From NCBI GenBank assembly GCA_000285855.2, contig HE978651.1, positions 2,163,177-2,227,176 of the forward strand: a stretch of 64,000 bases of DNA, given 5' to 3'. Below, in pieces: positions 8,797-18,600 of the stretch (positions within the stretch are counted from its first letter, which is position 1; every line of letters starts with the position of its first letter). The notes beneath the pieces are model-generated. The model did no database searches, was not told the origin of the DNA, and worked only from the letters and a program-made list of their open reading frames with translations. Position numbers and translations under genes: made by a program. This DNA comes from Ruminococcus sp. JC304. GTDB taxonomy: Bacteria > Bacillota > Clostridia > Lachnospirales > Lachnospiraceae.

Positions 8797-9309
8797 TTAA
8801 TTTTCTATTATCTTTCTTAGTTTTATTAGGATTCTGGCTTTGCGTTTGTTTACAACGCTCTGGGTTATGCCCAACCTCGCCCCGACTTCACGCTCGGAAA
8901 GTCCGTCAAAAAAGATTGCCTGTATCAGCTCCTGTTCACTATCCGACAGCAAAGGCAGGGCGGCTTTCAGCCTGTCCACCATGACCGCATTGACAACGGT
9001 TTCTGCAATGTCCACCGCTTCATCAGTGATAAAGTCCAGAGGATTCCCCTCGCTGTCCGTAAATCCGTCGAGAGATAGCAGTCTATTCTTTGTATCTAAT
9101 TTTTGCAGATAACGCCACCGTTCCTTGTCACGGTAGAAGTCTGTGTATTGCTCCCTCACGACTTCAAGCAGACAGCCTTGAATGGGGATAAACAGCTTGT
9201 CCATATAGGTCTGGTCGGATTCCCTGCAACGGCAGAACTCCGTGTAGGATAATTCCACATAGCCGCCACTTTCTCTGATATATACCTTTCTTGGTGCATA
9301 TTTCACCAT
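8797..9309 (-). CDS. Sigma-70 family RNA polymerase sigma factor-like protein
   Basis: The protein has 170 residues. Its C-terminus has a clear region 4 helix-turn-helix (LSEREVGARLGITQSVVNKR). The segment before it (DEAVDIAETVVNAVMVDRLK, LLSDSEQELIQAIFFDG) matches sigma-like proteins of clostridial ICEs. ATG 9309, with GGAGGTATTT upstream, gives the start MVKYAPRKVYIRE; an upstream in-frame ATG at 9372 lacks a ribosome site. It is the first gene after two hairpins and a promoter-like sequence at 9474-9503, so it may be controlled by attenuation. Confidence 0.82.
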   Translation of the reverse strand: MVKYAPRKVYIRESGGYVELSYTEFCRCRESDQTYMDKLFIPIQGCLLEVVREQYTDFYRDKERWRYLQKLDTKNRLLSLDGFTDSEGNPLDFITDEAVDIAETVVNAVMVDRLKAALPLLSDSEQELIQAIFFDGLSEREVGARLGITQSVVNKRKARILIKLRKIIEN

Positions 9310-9425
9310 AAATACCTCCCATCTGAATTTTTGAAATGTAAAAAATCCAGATGGAGAGGCGGAGAACGACACCGCATATCAGAAACAGCCCTACGGCACT
9401 TTCCAACAAAAATCGACAAAAGAAA

Positions 9426-9455
9426 AACCGCAAAGGCTCTGTGACCTTTACGGTT
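9426..9455 (-). terminator. Hairpin with T-run in the sigma gene leader
   Basis: On the minus strand AACCGTAAAGG and CCTTTGCGGTT pair around an 8-base loop and are followed by TTTTTC. It begins only about 20 bases after the -10 box at 9474-9479. It would therefore act as a leader terminator (attenuator) for the sigma-like gene rather than as the end of an upstream gene. Confidence 0.6.
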
Positions 9456-9473
9456 ATAGGAAATAGTAATTCT

Positions 9474-9503
9474 ATTGTATGGAGATTGTACTTCTACTTT
9501 CAA
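9474..9503 (-). promoter_or_regulatory. Predicted promoter for the sigma-like regulator genes
   Basis: On the minus strand -35 TTGAAA (9498-9503) and -10 TACAAT (9474-9479) are separated by 18 bases. No gene overlaps it convincingly. The long minus-strand frame 9303-9656 has no ribosome site and no protein-like features. Confidence 0.55.
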
Positions 9504-9636
9504 GGTGAGAAGTACCGTTGCACTGGCAGAAATTTTTTTAACTGGTTTCCTGCCGTTCTCTGATATGCTATGTATTGATAAATTTTGCTTCGTATGAGCA
9601 GATAGATAACTGCCCGAAAAAAGGACATAAAAAAAT

Positions 9637-9666
9637 CCCTCCAAATTTAAAAACAAATTCAGAGGG
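9637..9666 (-). terminator. Rho-independent terminator
   Basis: On the minus strand CCCTCTGAATTT and AAATTTGGAGGG form a 12-bp stem with one mismatch, followed by a run of seven T. It probably ends transcription coming from tet(O) and the KTR gene. Confidence 0.65.
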
Positions 9667-9749
9667 TAATTTAGGGTATAACAAAATAACCCACCCGAAT
9701 ATCGTTTTTTTTATTTGGTGAGTTTGTTCTTTCAAATACGAAACAAAAA

Positions 9750-9790
9750 GAGCCGATGATTCGTGAATTGTTCCACAATTTCATCGGCTC
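9750..9790 (-). terminator. Terminator after the KTR gene
   Basis: A perfect 10-bp inverted repeat GAGCCGATGA/TCATCGGCTC encloses a 21-base loop that can pair further (AATTGTGGAACAATT). TTTTTG follows on the minus strand. It starts 7 bases after the KTR stop codon. Confidence 0.8.
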
Positions 9791-9796
9791 TGCGTC

Positions 9797-9970
9797 TTAA
9801 GCGTCTGGCTCTTTGATGACAGTTATCTTCAAGTTGTCAACTTTAATCAATCTTTCTTGTCTGCATTTTGGACAATAAAGGGGATAATTCTCCAAAACAG
9901 TGTCCTTCCTAATTTTATTACGGGTTTTGCTCCCACAAACAGGACACAATATCCATTCGCATTTCATCAT
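9797..9970 (-). CDS. Cysteine-rich KTR-family small protein
   Basis: This 57-residue protein has two CxxC pairs in the pattern WILCPVCGSKTRNKIRKDT and LYCPKCRQERLIKV, with the KTR signature between them. This is the cysteine-rich KTR family, small zinc-ribbon proteins frequently found downstream of tetracycline-resistance and other resistance genes in clostridial elements. It follows tet(O) by about 50 bases and ends at a strong terminator. Its function is unknown. Two ATGs in tandem (9970 and 9967) could serve as start. Confidence 0.82.
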   Translation of the reverse strand: MMKCEWILCPVCGSKTRNKIRKDTVLENYPLYCPKCRQERLIKVDNLKITVIKEPDA

Positions 9971-10021
9971 AATTAGTCTCTAATCCTTTCAAATCTCATT
10001 TTATATGACTTTTGCAAGCTG

Positions 10022-11941
10022 TTAAGCTAACTTGTGGAACATATGCCGAACCTTATCTATACGGCTATTCGGGCGGCGGGGTTGGCAAATAAATTTACCA
10101 ATAGCTGGCTGGTATCCTTTTAACTCTGTCAAGCAGACTCCCTGCCCATTTGTGAAATAAGTTAAATCGTTCCTGTATTCTTGAATACATCTAGCAGGGA
10201 TTTCTCCTTTCAGAATGACCTCGTCATTCTTTATCTGAGTACTTACAATATCTGCACAATACCTTGGAGCATCATGATACGCCCGTGAGAGATATTCCTG
10301 CGGTGCATAAATTTCAAAGTGGAGATATGGCTCTAATAGTTCTGTCCCTGCTTTTTTTAAAGCCTGCTCCAATACGATAGGGGAAAGCAGCCGAAAGTCT
10401 GCGGGGGTACTTACAGGACTATAATACAATCCATATTCAAAACAGATTTTACAGTCTGTCACTTTCCATCCATACAGCCCCTGCTCGCAGCCATAAAGAA
10501 CCCCCTCCATAACCGCATTTTGGAACGATTGATTTAAATATCCAAGTGAAACTCTGCTTTCATACTGCACTCCGCTTCCAATAGGGAGCGGCTCTATGGA
10601 CAACCCGACAGAAGCCCAGAAAGGATTTGGCGGGACTTCTATGTGGATGGTATATTCTGCTTTTCTAAGCGGTCTTTCCATATATATAACAGTAGGCTCT
10701 TTTATTTCTGCCTCCACATGATATTTTTCCTCAAGGATGGCACAAATGACTTCCATCTGCACATTCCCCAAAAAAGAAAGTATAATCTCATGCGTTGTAG
10801 TATCCACATAATATTTTAAAAGAGGGTCGCCATCTGAAATTTCTGTAAGTGCCCCAAGCAATATTTCCCGCTGTTCAGATTTCTTTACTGCAATCGTTGT
10901 TTGGAGCATAGGGAGAGGATTTTCAATAAATTTTCTCTGCGGCAACAGTATTTCGTTCCCCAAAATACTGTTTAGCTGCAAAACATCATTTGGTAAAATT
11001 ACAATATCACCAGAGCAGGCTGTATCGGATGAATATAATTCACCGTTTGTCGGAACACACATCTCTGTGATTTTTATTTTCTCTTTTTCAGATATTCTAA
11101 TAACATCCCTCAAATGCAATGTTCCGCTATATATACGCACATAAACAAAACGCCGCCTTTTCTCTGAATATTCAATCTTAAAAACCTGCCCGCATAGTTC
11201 AGATTGACCTTCAGGCGTTGATGAATAAAATTTACTGGCAATTACTTCTATAAGCTGCCGAATCCCCAGATTGTTTTTAGCGCTTCCGTGATAAACGGGA
11301 AATAACGTTCCGTTTTGGAATCTCCTGTTTTCTTCCTGTTCCAGTTCTGACATTTTAAACGGTTTCCCTGACATATATTTCTCTAATAGTTCATCGTTTC
11401 CCATAATTACCGCATCCCACTGTTCCATATCGTCATTGTCCGTTACATTTATATGGGGATGCTGCCCAACCTTTTGCTTCACTATAATTTCCGAAGAAAG
11501 CTTTGCTTTCATTTCCCGATATACCATTGGCAAATCAATCCCCTCTTGGTCAATTTTATTGATGAAAAAAATTGTCGGAATCTTCATTATCTGTAGTGCA
11601 TGAAACAGTATACGGGTCTGTGCCTGTATGCCATCCTTTGCAGAAACTAATAATACTGCTCCGTCTAATACGGATAAAGAACGGTATACTTCCGCCAAAA
11701 AATCCATATGGCCTGGCGTATCTATAATGTTGACTTTTACATCCTCCCACTGAAAAGATGTCACTGCTGTCTGGATAGTGATTCCCCTTTGACGCTCCAA
11801 ATTCATTGTATCTGTCCTTGTTGTGCCTTCATCTACGCTCCCTAGTTCTGCAATTGCACCACTGGTATACAATAAACTTTCCGTTAATGTTGTCTTTCCT
11901 GCGTCAACGTGAGCCAGAATGCCTAAGTTAATTATTTTCAT
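10022..11941 (-). CDS. tet(O): Tetracycline resistance ribosomal protection protein Tet(O)
   Basis: This 639-residue translational GTPase of the EF-G-like ribosome protection family dislodges tetracycline from the 30S subunit. GTPase motifs visible are [10 protein letters not shown] (G1), GITIQTAV (G2), DTPGHMDF (G3) and NKID (G4). EF-G-like domains II-V follow. The start [18 protein letters not shown], the end VRHMFHKLA and the whole length match Tet(O) from memory along the entire protein; I saw no block resembling Tet(W) or Tet(32), but a mosaic cannot be excluded without alignment. The start ATG 11941 follows GGAGG. Expression is very probably controlled by the upstream leader peptide and attenuator. 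Confidence 0.94.
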   Translation of the reverse strand: MKIINLGILAHVDAGKTTLTESLLYTSGAIAELGSVDEGTTRTDTMNLERQRGITIQTAVTSFQWEDVKVNIIDTPGHMDFLAEVYRSLSVLDGAVLLVSAKDGIQAQTRILFHALQIMKIPTIFFINKIDQEGIDLPMVYREMKAKLSSEIIVKQKVGQHPHINVTDNDDMEQWDAVIMGNDELLEKYMSGKPFKMSELEQEENRRFQNGTLFPVYHGSAKNNLGIRQLIEVIASKFYSSTPEGQSELCGQVFKIEYSEKRRRFVYVRIYSGTLHLRDVIRISEKEKIKITEMCVPTNGELYSSDTACSGDIVILPNDVLQLNSILGNEILLPQRKFIENPLPMLQTTIAVKKSEQREILLGALTEISDGDPLLKYYVDTTTHEIILSFLGNVQMEVICAILEEKYHVEAEIKEPTVIYMERPLRKAEYTIHIEVPPNPFWASVGLSIEPLPIGSGVQYESRVSLGYLNQSFQNAVMEGVLYGCEQGLYGWKVTDCKICFEYGLYYSPVSTPADFRLLSPIVLEQALKKAGTELLEPYLHFEIYAPQEYLSRAYHDAPRYCADIVSTQIKNDEVILKGEIPARCIQEYRNDLTYFTNGQGVCLTELKGYQPAIGKFICQPRRPNSRIDKVRHMFHKLA

Positions 11942-11983
11942 GTGATTTTCCTCCTATCAACACCCAAAAAAGGGCATAAAAAT

Positions 11984-12013
11984 ACCCAGTGATAAATACT
12001 CCTATCACTGGGT
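11984..12013 (-). terminator. Transcription attenuator upstream of tet(O)
   Basis: On the minus strand ACCCAGTGATA and TATCACTGGGT form a perfect 11-bp stem followed by ATTTTTAT. It lies about 45 bases before the tet(O) start. This is the position of the tet(M)/tet(O)-type leader terminator, which is read through when ribosomes stall or slow under tetracycline. Confidence 0.85.
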
Positions 12014-12165
12014 AAATAACTCCAATAGCCCCAAAACACTTATATGTTTTCGGGCATATAAAATTACATGATAAAAGTATTCTTAAACTGGGTACAAAAA
12101 ACTAAGCCCCATATTAAAAGTGAAACGGGACTGCTACTTTTTGTTCCCACTATCAAATTGACAGT

Positions 12166-12189
12166 TTATTTAAGAATACCTTGCCGCAT
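12166..12189 (-). CDS. tet(O) leader peptide (MRQGILK)
   Basis: A seven-codon reading frame with AAGGAG nine bases upstream lies right after the predicted promoter. Its codons (GTATTCTTAAA) can pair with TTTAAGAATAC about 80 bases downstream (around 12076-12086). Translation of the peptide would therefore influence the fold of the leader and hence the terminator at 11984-12013. The role is inferred from tet(M)-type attenuation. Confidence 0.75.
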   Translation of the reverse strand: MRQGILK

Positions 12190-12221
12190 ATTTATTAACT
12201 CCTTGTATAATACTGAATCTA

Positions 12222-12250
12222 ATTATATTCCTTAACCCTTTATTTGTCAA
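12222..12250 (-). promoter_or_regulatory. tet(O) promoter with consensus boxes
   Basis: On the minus strand TTGACA (12245-12250) and TATAAT (12222-12227) are separated by 17 bases, a perfect match to the vegetative sigma consensus. It lies about 280 bases upstream of tet(O) and just upstream of the leader peptide. Confidence 0.92.
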
Positions 12251-12275
12251 GCTGACAAACTAAAGCAGAAAAAGC

Positions 12276-12294
12276 GGCAGGATTTCCCCCTGCC
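12276..12294 (-). terminator. Terminator after tnpV
   Basis: On the minus strand GGCAGG and CCTGCC pair around a short GGGAAAT loop and GCTTTTTC follows. It separates tnpV from the tet(O) transcription unit. Confidence 0.65.
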
Positions 12295-12307
12295 ACTAAT
12301 CATCTGT

Positions 12308-12682
12308 TTATGCAAAAATAATTTCCTTTTCCACAATCTCCCTCGCACAAGCCCTTATGTTATTGAGGCATCCTGTCCATTCTAAGGCGTTTTCTGCCTT
12401 TAGCTGTTCCGTTATGCCCTGTGCCTGTTTCATACCCTCTATGAGCCTTTCAAAGCGTTCCTGTGCCTGTCTGTTGATGTCGGCAAGGTAGGCGTTTAGC
12501 CTGCCGCTTGTAAGAAGATTGGTGTATGTAACTTTACGGTACTGTTTTAGATAATCTAAATGCCGTTGCCCCCAGATGCCTATTGCCTGTTCTTCTTCGG
12601 CGGGTACAGTTAAGCACGGTATCAAATAATCCCCTTGCCTTTCGTATTTGCCGCCCAGTTCCTCAAATAATGATTTTGCCAT
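12308..12682 (-). CDS. tnpV: TnpV-family transposon protein
   Basis: This 124-residue protein belongs to the TnpV family, first named in Tn4451-type elements, with unknown function. It shows [20 protein letters not shown], then a helical part with [21 protein letters not shown]. It is the gene nearest the right end of the transposon, 35 bases from the inverted repeat. Its first codons overlap the read-through tail of the interrupted helicase (stop at 12663-12665). It is homologous to the overprinted gene at 18215-18556. Confidence 0.85.
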   Translation of the reverse strand: MAKSLFEELGGKYERQGDYLIPCLTVPAEEEQAIGIWGQRHLDYLKQYRKVTYTNLLTSGRLNAYLADINRQAQERFERLIEGMKQAQGITEQLKAENALEWTGCLNNIRACAREIVEKEIIFA

Positions 12683-15600
12683 TGTCTGTTACCTCCACAT
12701 TCTTTTTTATTTTGAATGTCCGCAAAATCCGTCCTACATCAGACGGCTTCCAGGGACAATCCAGATGGTGCAGAGCAATGAGCCTGTCCTGTACATTGGT
12801 ACCAGCACCAAGTTTCGGTGTAGAACCCATTAGGATTCTCACCTGTCCGGCCCGCACCTTTGCAAACAGTTCCGCTTTCTTTGCCTCCGTGTTGTATTCA
12901 TGGATAAAAGCAATCTCTTCTTTCGGGATTCCTCTGGCAGCCAGTTTGTTCCGGACATCATCATATACGTTGAACGTCCCGTCTCCTTTTGGGGTGGACA
13001 GGTCACAGAAGATCAGCTGGGTTGTCCGGTCTGTTTTTCCTTCCTCCCATACCTGGAAAGCATTTTCCACACAGGTATTGACCTTGCTTTTTTCCGCATC
13101 CGGAAGGAGTTCATTCAGAAGCCTTTGGTCTAACGCACATTTTCTTCCGTCATTGGTGATCTTGAGCATGTTGTCCACCGTTGGATTCACAAGACCGGCT
13201 CTTACTTCTTCCGCACGTTCCGAAAAGGCACTGACCATTTCCTGCTGTTCTTCACTTGGTTTTAAGACTTCATTGATAAACTCTGCTTCCGGTACAGGAA
13301 GATTCAGCATATCCGATGTCTGAATATCCGCAGCTTCCTTAAAAATAGAGATCAGCTCTGGAAGATTAAAAAAACGGGCAAACCGTGTTTTCGCACGATA
13401 GCCCGTTCCTTCCGGTGATAATTCGATTGCGGTTACTGTCTCCCCAAACGTTGCCGCCCAGGAATCAAAGTGTCCCATACCCATACGCATGAGTGTGTCA
13501 TACTGGAGATAACGCATGATAGTGTAAAGCTCGGTCATACTATTTGATACAGGAGTACCTGTAGCAAAGGTGATTCCTCTGCCGCCTGTCAGTTCATCCA
13601 TATACCGGCATTTCATAAACATATCCGAACTTTTCTGTGCATCCGTCTGTGAGATACCCGCCACATTCCGCATTTTTGTATACAAAAAAAGGTTCTTAAA
13701 ACTATGGCTCTCATCCACAAACAGCCGGTCTACACCCAACTGCTCAAAAGTTACTACATCATCCTTTCTGGTCTGGTCATTGAGTTTCTTCATCCTCGCC
13801 TGCAGACTTTTCTTTGTTTTTTCCAACTGCTTGATGGTATAATTCTGCCCTGCCTGATGTGCCGCTTCTTCAATGGAAAACGTAATATCTGCGATCTGAT
13901 CTTCCAGCATGGCAATCTGCCGTTCTCTTGAAAGAGGGATTTTCTCAAACTGCGTATGGCCGATGATCACGGCATCATAATCCCCTGTCGCAATACGGGA
14001 ACAGAACCGTTTTCGGTTTGCCGGCTCAAAGTCTTTCTTCGTTGCCACCAGGATATTTGTTCCCGGATAGAGACGTTGGAAATCACTGCCCCACTGCTCG
14101 GTCAGATGGTTTGGCACAACATAAAGATTCTTTTGTGAGAGTCCCAGCCGTTTTGATTCCATACCGGCTGCGATCATCTGGAACGTCTTTCCTGCTCCTA
14201 CGCAATGAGCCAGTAACGTATTATTTCCATACAGCACATGAGCCACTGCGTTTTTCTGATGCGGCATCAAGGTGATCTCCGGGTTCATGCCGACAAACTG
14301 AATATGGCTTCCATCATATTCCCGTGGACGGATGCTGTTAAATCGTTCATTATAAATTTTACAGAGATCTTCCCGTCGGTGCAGGTCTTTAAATATCCAC
14401 TCCTTAAATTCCTCTTTGATCAGCTCCTGCTTCTGCTGTGCCAGCATCGTTTCCTTTCGATTTAATTCCCGGTGTTCCCCATCGGCATCCTGTACCGTGT
14501 CATAAATCTTGGTATCTCTAAGGTTTAAGGCATCTTCCAAAAGGCGGTAGGCATTGGCTCTCTGTGTTCCATATGTGGAAGTAACAAGGGCATTTCCGTA
14601 GCTGTCCACATTTTTTCCCATAACATTCCACTGTCCGGTCACTTCGGCATACTGGACTTTGACCTTGCTCCCTACATAATATCTTGGTGTATGAAATGTC
14701 TCTGCCATGAACCTTGTAATGTAATCCTCGGAGATCCAGGTTGCCCCAAGTCTTGCCTCAATCTCTGACGCATCCAGATCTTTTGGCTGTACCTGCTCCA
14801 AATACTGCACGTTCACCTGATATTCCGGATGATCTTCTGCAAACTGTTTTGCGATCTGCAGTTTCTCCCTCACATTTCCAGAAAGATATTCGTCCGATGG
14901 CTCCCATTTTTCACTGATCGGATTCTTAAAGATCACCCCTGCCAGTTCTTCGGTAAGTTCTGCTTCTGTTTTCCCGGAAAGCTGTGCCATATAGGAAAGG
15001 TCAACGCCTGCCCTCTCACCAATGGAAACCGCAAGTGCTTCACTGGCAGTATCCACGGAAGTTACCGTTTCTGCCCTGCGGATTGTCCTTTTGGTAAAAA
15101 TATCCGCTTTCCGTTTCAGTTCTCCCTTATCATCCAGAAATTCCAGAGAAGTCAAAAGACAATAGCTGCTGTCCTGGCTAAATGCCCGCTTATTGGCATT
15201 ACTGCTAAGCAGACCATACTTTGCTGTAAAAGTATCATATTCTTCATTAAGTTTTTCCTGCAGCTTTGTGATCTGTTCATCGCTTCCCTCTTCCATCTGG
15301 CACTGGATCAGTTCATTCGTAATATCACGAATCTTCACCATCCCTTTGACACGTTCCGCTGTCATTGCCGGAAGCTCCATGCGGTTCATCACAGAGTTTT
15401 CCCGGTAATAAACTTCATCATCTACCACAGTAAAACTAAAATTCTTTACCTCCGGGTCTGCCGGGATAGAGACAACATCCTCCTCCAGCTCTGTATCCGA
15501 AAGTTCCAGTTCCGTGATCGTACCATGGATATTCTGGACAGCTTCTTTTAATTGTTCTTCTAAGGTAATTCCTTCTTTTGGTTTTACGGTCACTTCCTGC

Positions 15601-18600
15601 TTTCCATACTGGGTACTTTCTGTAATAAACTCACCAAGCACCATTTCCGGATGCTCTGCAAAATAAGCATTGACTGAATAGCCTTCCGGTGTTTCCTTTA
15701 AATTTAACCATTCCGGTTCCTCAATGGATGCCCTATCCCTTTTCTGGAAAAACAGAATATCAGAAACAACACTGGTATTGGCATTTCTCTGGAACGCATT
15801 ATTCGGTAATCGGATGGCTCCAAGCAGTTCTGCCCGGTTTGCGATATACTGTCTCACTGCCGGATTCTGCTTATCCATCGTTCCACTGGAAGTTACCACT
15901 GCAACTACGCCGCCCGGACGCACCAGATCAAGGGATTTTGCAATAAAATAATCATGGATCATAAAATGATGCCGGTCATACCTACGGTCACTGACCTGAT
16001 ACGCTCCAAACGGAACATTGCCTATCACACAGTCGAAAAAGCTATCCGGATAACTGGTTTCCTCAAATCCCTGCACGGCAATCTTATTTTTCTGGTAAAG
16101 CTGTTTTGCAATCCTGCCTGAAACCGGGTCAAGTTCCACACCATACATATTGGTTTTGCCCATACTCTCCGGGATCAGTCCCATAAAGTTACCGACACCA
16201 CAGGACGGTTCCAGAATATTTCCCTGTTTCAGTCCCATATTTTCCAGTGCTTCATACATACTTCGGATTACTATCGGGGACGTATAAAAAGCATTTAAGG
16301 TCGATGCCCTTGCTGCATTGTATTCTTCCGGTGATAAGGTATTCTTTAACTCCAGATACTCATCTGCCCAGCTGCTGTTATTTTCCTCAAATGCCTGTGG
16401 GATGCCACCCCATCCAACATATCGGGATAAGATTTCCTGTTCTTCGGGTGTTGCCAGACGTTCTTCTTTCTCCAAAGTCTGTAACAAATGGATGGCTTCC
16501 ATATTTGCCTTATACTTTGCCTTCGGACCGCCTGCACCAAGGTCATTATCCTGGATACGGAAGTTGTGTGGTTCTAACACAGCTTTTTCCTGTTCCTGAC
16601 TTTCCGGAATATCTTCTTCGGCAGTAACCTCTTCCTCTTCTATTTCCTCCACATCTGACATATCTACTACGGTCGGTTCTGCCACTGCCTTCGTATCCAA
16701 GAAATCAAACATGGTCATCTGGTGTCCGGATGGTTCCGCAAAAGACGGTTCTGCTTCCGGTGTCGGAAAAATCGTATAGGTTCCTTCTGCATACTGGTGG
16801 AGTTCTGAAAGAAGTTCTGTTTTCTGCTGGTAGTTTGTCCCATACGCTTCAAAATCCAATGGAAGAGCTGCCAATGCTGCATCCATCTTCTGTAACAGTT
16901 CCTCTGTCTGCTCTGGATTCTCTAATACTGCCTCCATTTCTTTTCCTGGTTTTTCCCAGAAGAAATCATCCGTAAATGGTCTGTCTATCTCTTCCGGCAG
17001 ACGGTCATAAAAGCGGAGTACCTTATTTGCCATCTGCTCCCGTTCATATTCCGGCATACGAGCATAATCTTCTGCCTGCAGGAACTGGTCATTCTTGATC
17101 AGATAAGCTACTCTATTTGCAACTTTATTCCAGGATAATAAAATTGACGTATATGGATTCCCATAAGCACCTCTTGCAAGAAACAAGCCTTTTCCATCAT
17201 AGTTTGCGTGTGAATCATCGGCACCAGACAGTGCATGACTGCTTCCACCGATCCCATACTGTTCCTTGATAAAACCTGTCCTCGATCTTTCATCTTCATG
17301 AAGTAGATAAAAGGAATACGTCCTAAGCCTGCCCTGCGAATACGCTCCACCTCCTGCAAGATAAGCATCAATCTCATCCTGTGTAATGAACATCGGATGT
17401 TCTTTCCAGGCAAAGCCGTCCCTAACCTGATAAGGAATCACCTCATCCGCAAACTTTTGAAACTGCTTTGAGATATTTATAGGATTATAATGATGGAAAC
17501 GCATAATAGAATGATTTTCTTCATAGGCTTCTGCCAGTGCATCCAGTCTTTCATTCAGTTCCGAAAGCCACTGGGGATCCTCCAGCTTTTCTTCAAGATA
17601 ATCCGTGATCTCCGGATAGATACTGCGAAGATGTGGTAAGTCCTCTTCGTCAAAAACAATCTCCGCTACTCCTTCTGCCATATCCCCTTTCATATAGGCA
17701 AGAGCCTGGGCGTGTTCTTTTACTGCATTACTTCTTGCCGCATCCAATACAGACTGCGGTGCATATTCACCCTGGTCTAAAAGCTGATGGATACGTCCGC
17801 TGACATCTTCCCATGATAAAAATGCCTTATCTAAGATATGGTCTGTAACCGTATGCCCTACTGCGATCTGCATCCCGGTTTCATCAAACCAGACTGAATA
17901 TTCATTTCCATCAATCTGAAAACCTTTTCCACCTTTACGGTATTCACGCTTCACAAACTCCGTATATTCCTCCGGTGTCTGTTCACTCATGAAATTATAG
18001 ATGATCCGGAGCTGGCTGGCTTTCCGGTTTCCTCCTGTCCGTAAGATCTCATCAACAACTTGCTCTGGAATCGGAATTTCTCCGGCATAAAGGGCAGCTG
18101 CCCTTTCCTCGATCTGCCGTCTTTGTTCATTTGCGGTGGGATATTCGGGCAAAGATAAAGCAGAGGCGATCTCTTCCTCTGCTTTACTCAATCCATCTTC
18201 TCTTGTATCTTCGACTAACTGTATACCAATTCCGTCAAGATGCTCTCTTCCGCTGTTGCCATCAGTACGTTCATGTGTGCTGTCCATGCCATCGGATCTG
18301 CTTCCTTGTCCGGTGCCGGATTCTTCTCCAGCAGTTTCTCCATCTGGCTGTCCATTCTCTCCTGTGCTGCTTTCTCGATCTGTTCCAGATGGCTGTTCAG
18401 CTTCCCGGTCAGGAACAGGCTCTGATAAAGGCTGTTCTTGTGTTCTTTCAGAAATGTCCTCCGCAGCATCCCGTATTTCCCGATCGTTACTTCTTCCTCT
18501 TCGACGGTCAGATTCGGAAACAGGTAATCTCCCTTGCGATGATATGTCAGTTCCATAATCGGTTCCTCCTTCATTTTCAATATTTTCTTCTTTTTTCGTT

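Larger units (their letters stand above)
1738..12738 (-). mobile_element. Tn4451-like mobilizable transposon carrying tet(O), inserted in the ICE helicase gene
   Basis: The element is 11.0 kb. It is bounded by 22-bp imperfect inverted repeats (1738-1759 and 12717-12738) that share the block TTTTGCGGACA. A GA dinucleotide (minus strand) lies at each junction, at 1736-1737 and 12739-12740; GA target duplication is the signature of TnpX-type large serine recombinases of the Tn4451 family. Contents from the right end: tnpV, tet(O) with leader, a Cys-rich KTR protein, sigma-like regulators, a RepA-like ATPase, an oriT, a MobV relaxase, ParB, a YdbC-like protein and the recombinase at the left end. 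It has no conjugation channel genes, so it would be mobilized in trans, for instance by the surrounding ICE. Removing it and one GA restores an open helicase frame. Confidence 0.9.

Noticed and set aside
9303-9656. 117-codon minus-strand frame upstream of the sigma-like gene
   Set aside because: It has no ribosome site, crosses a promoter and two hairpins, and has a composition unlike a protein; the sigma-like gene start at 9309 is well supported.
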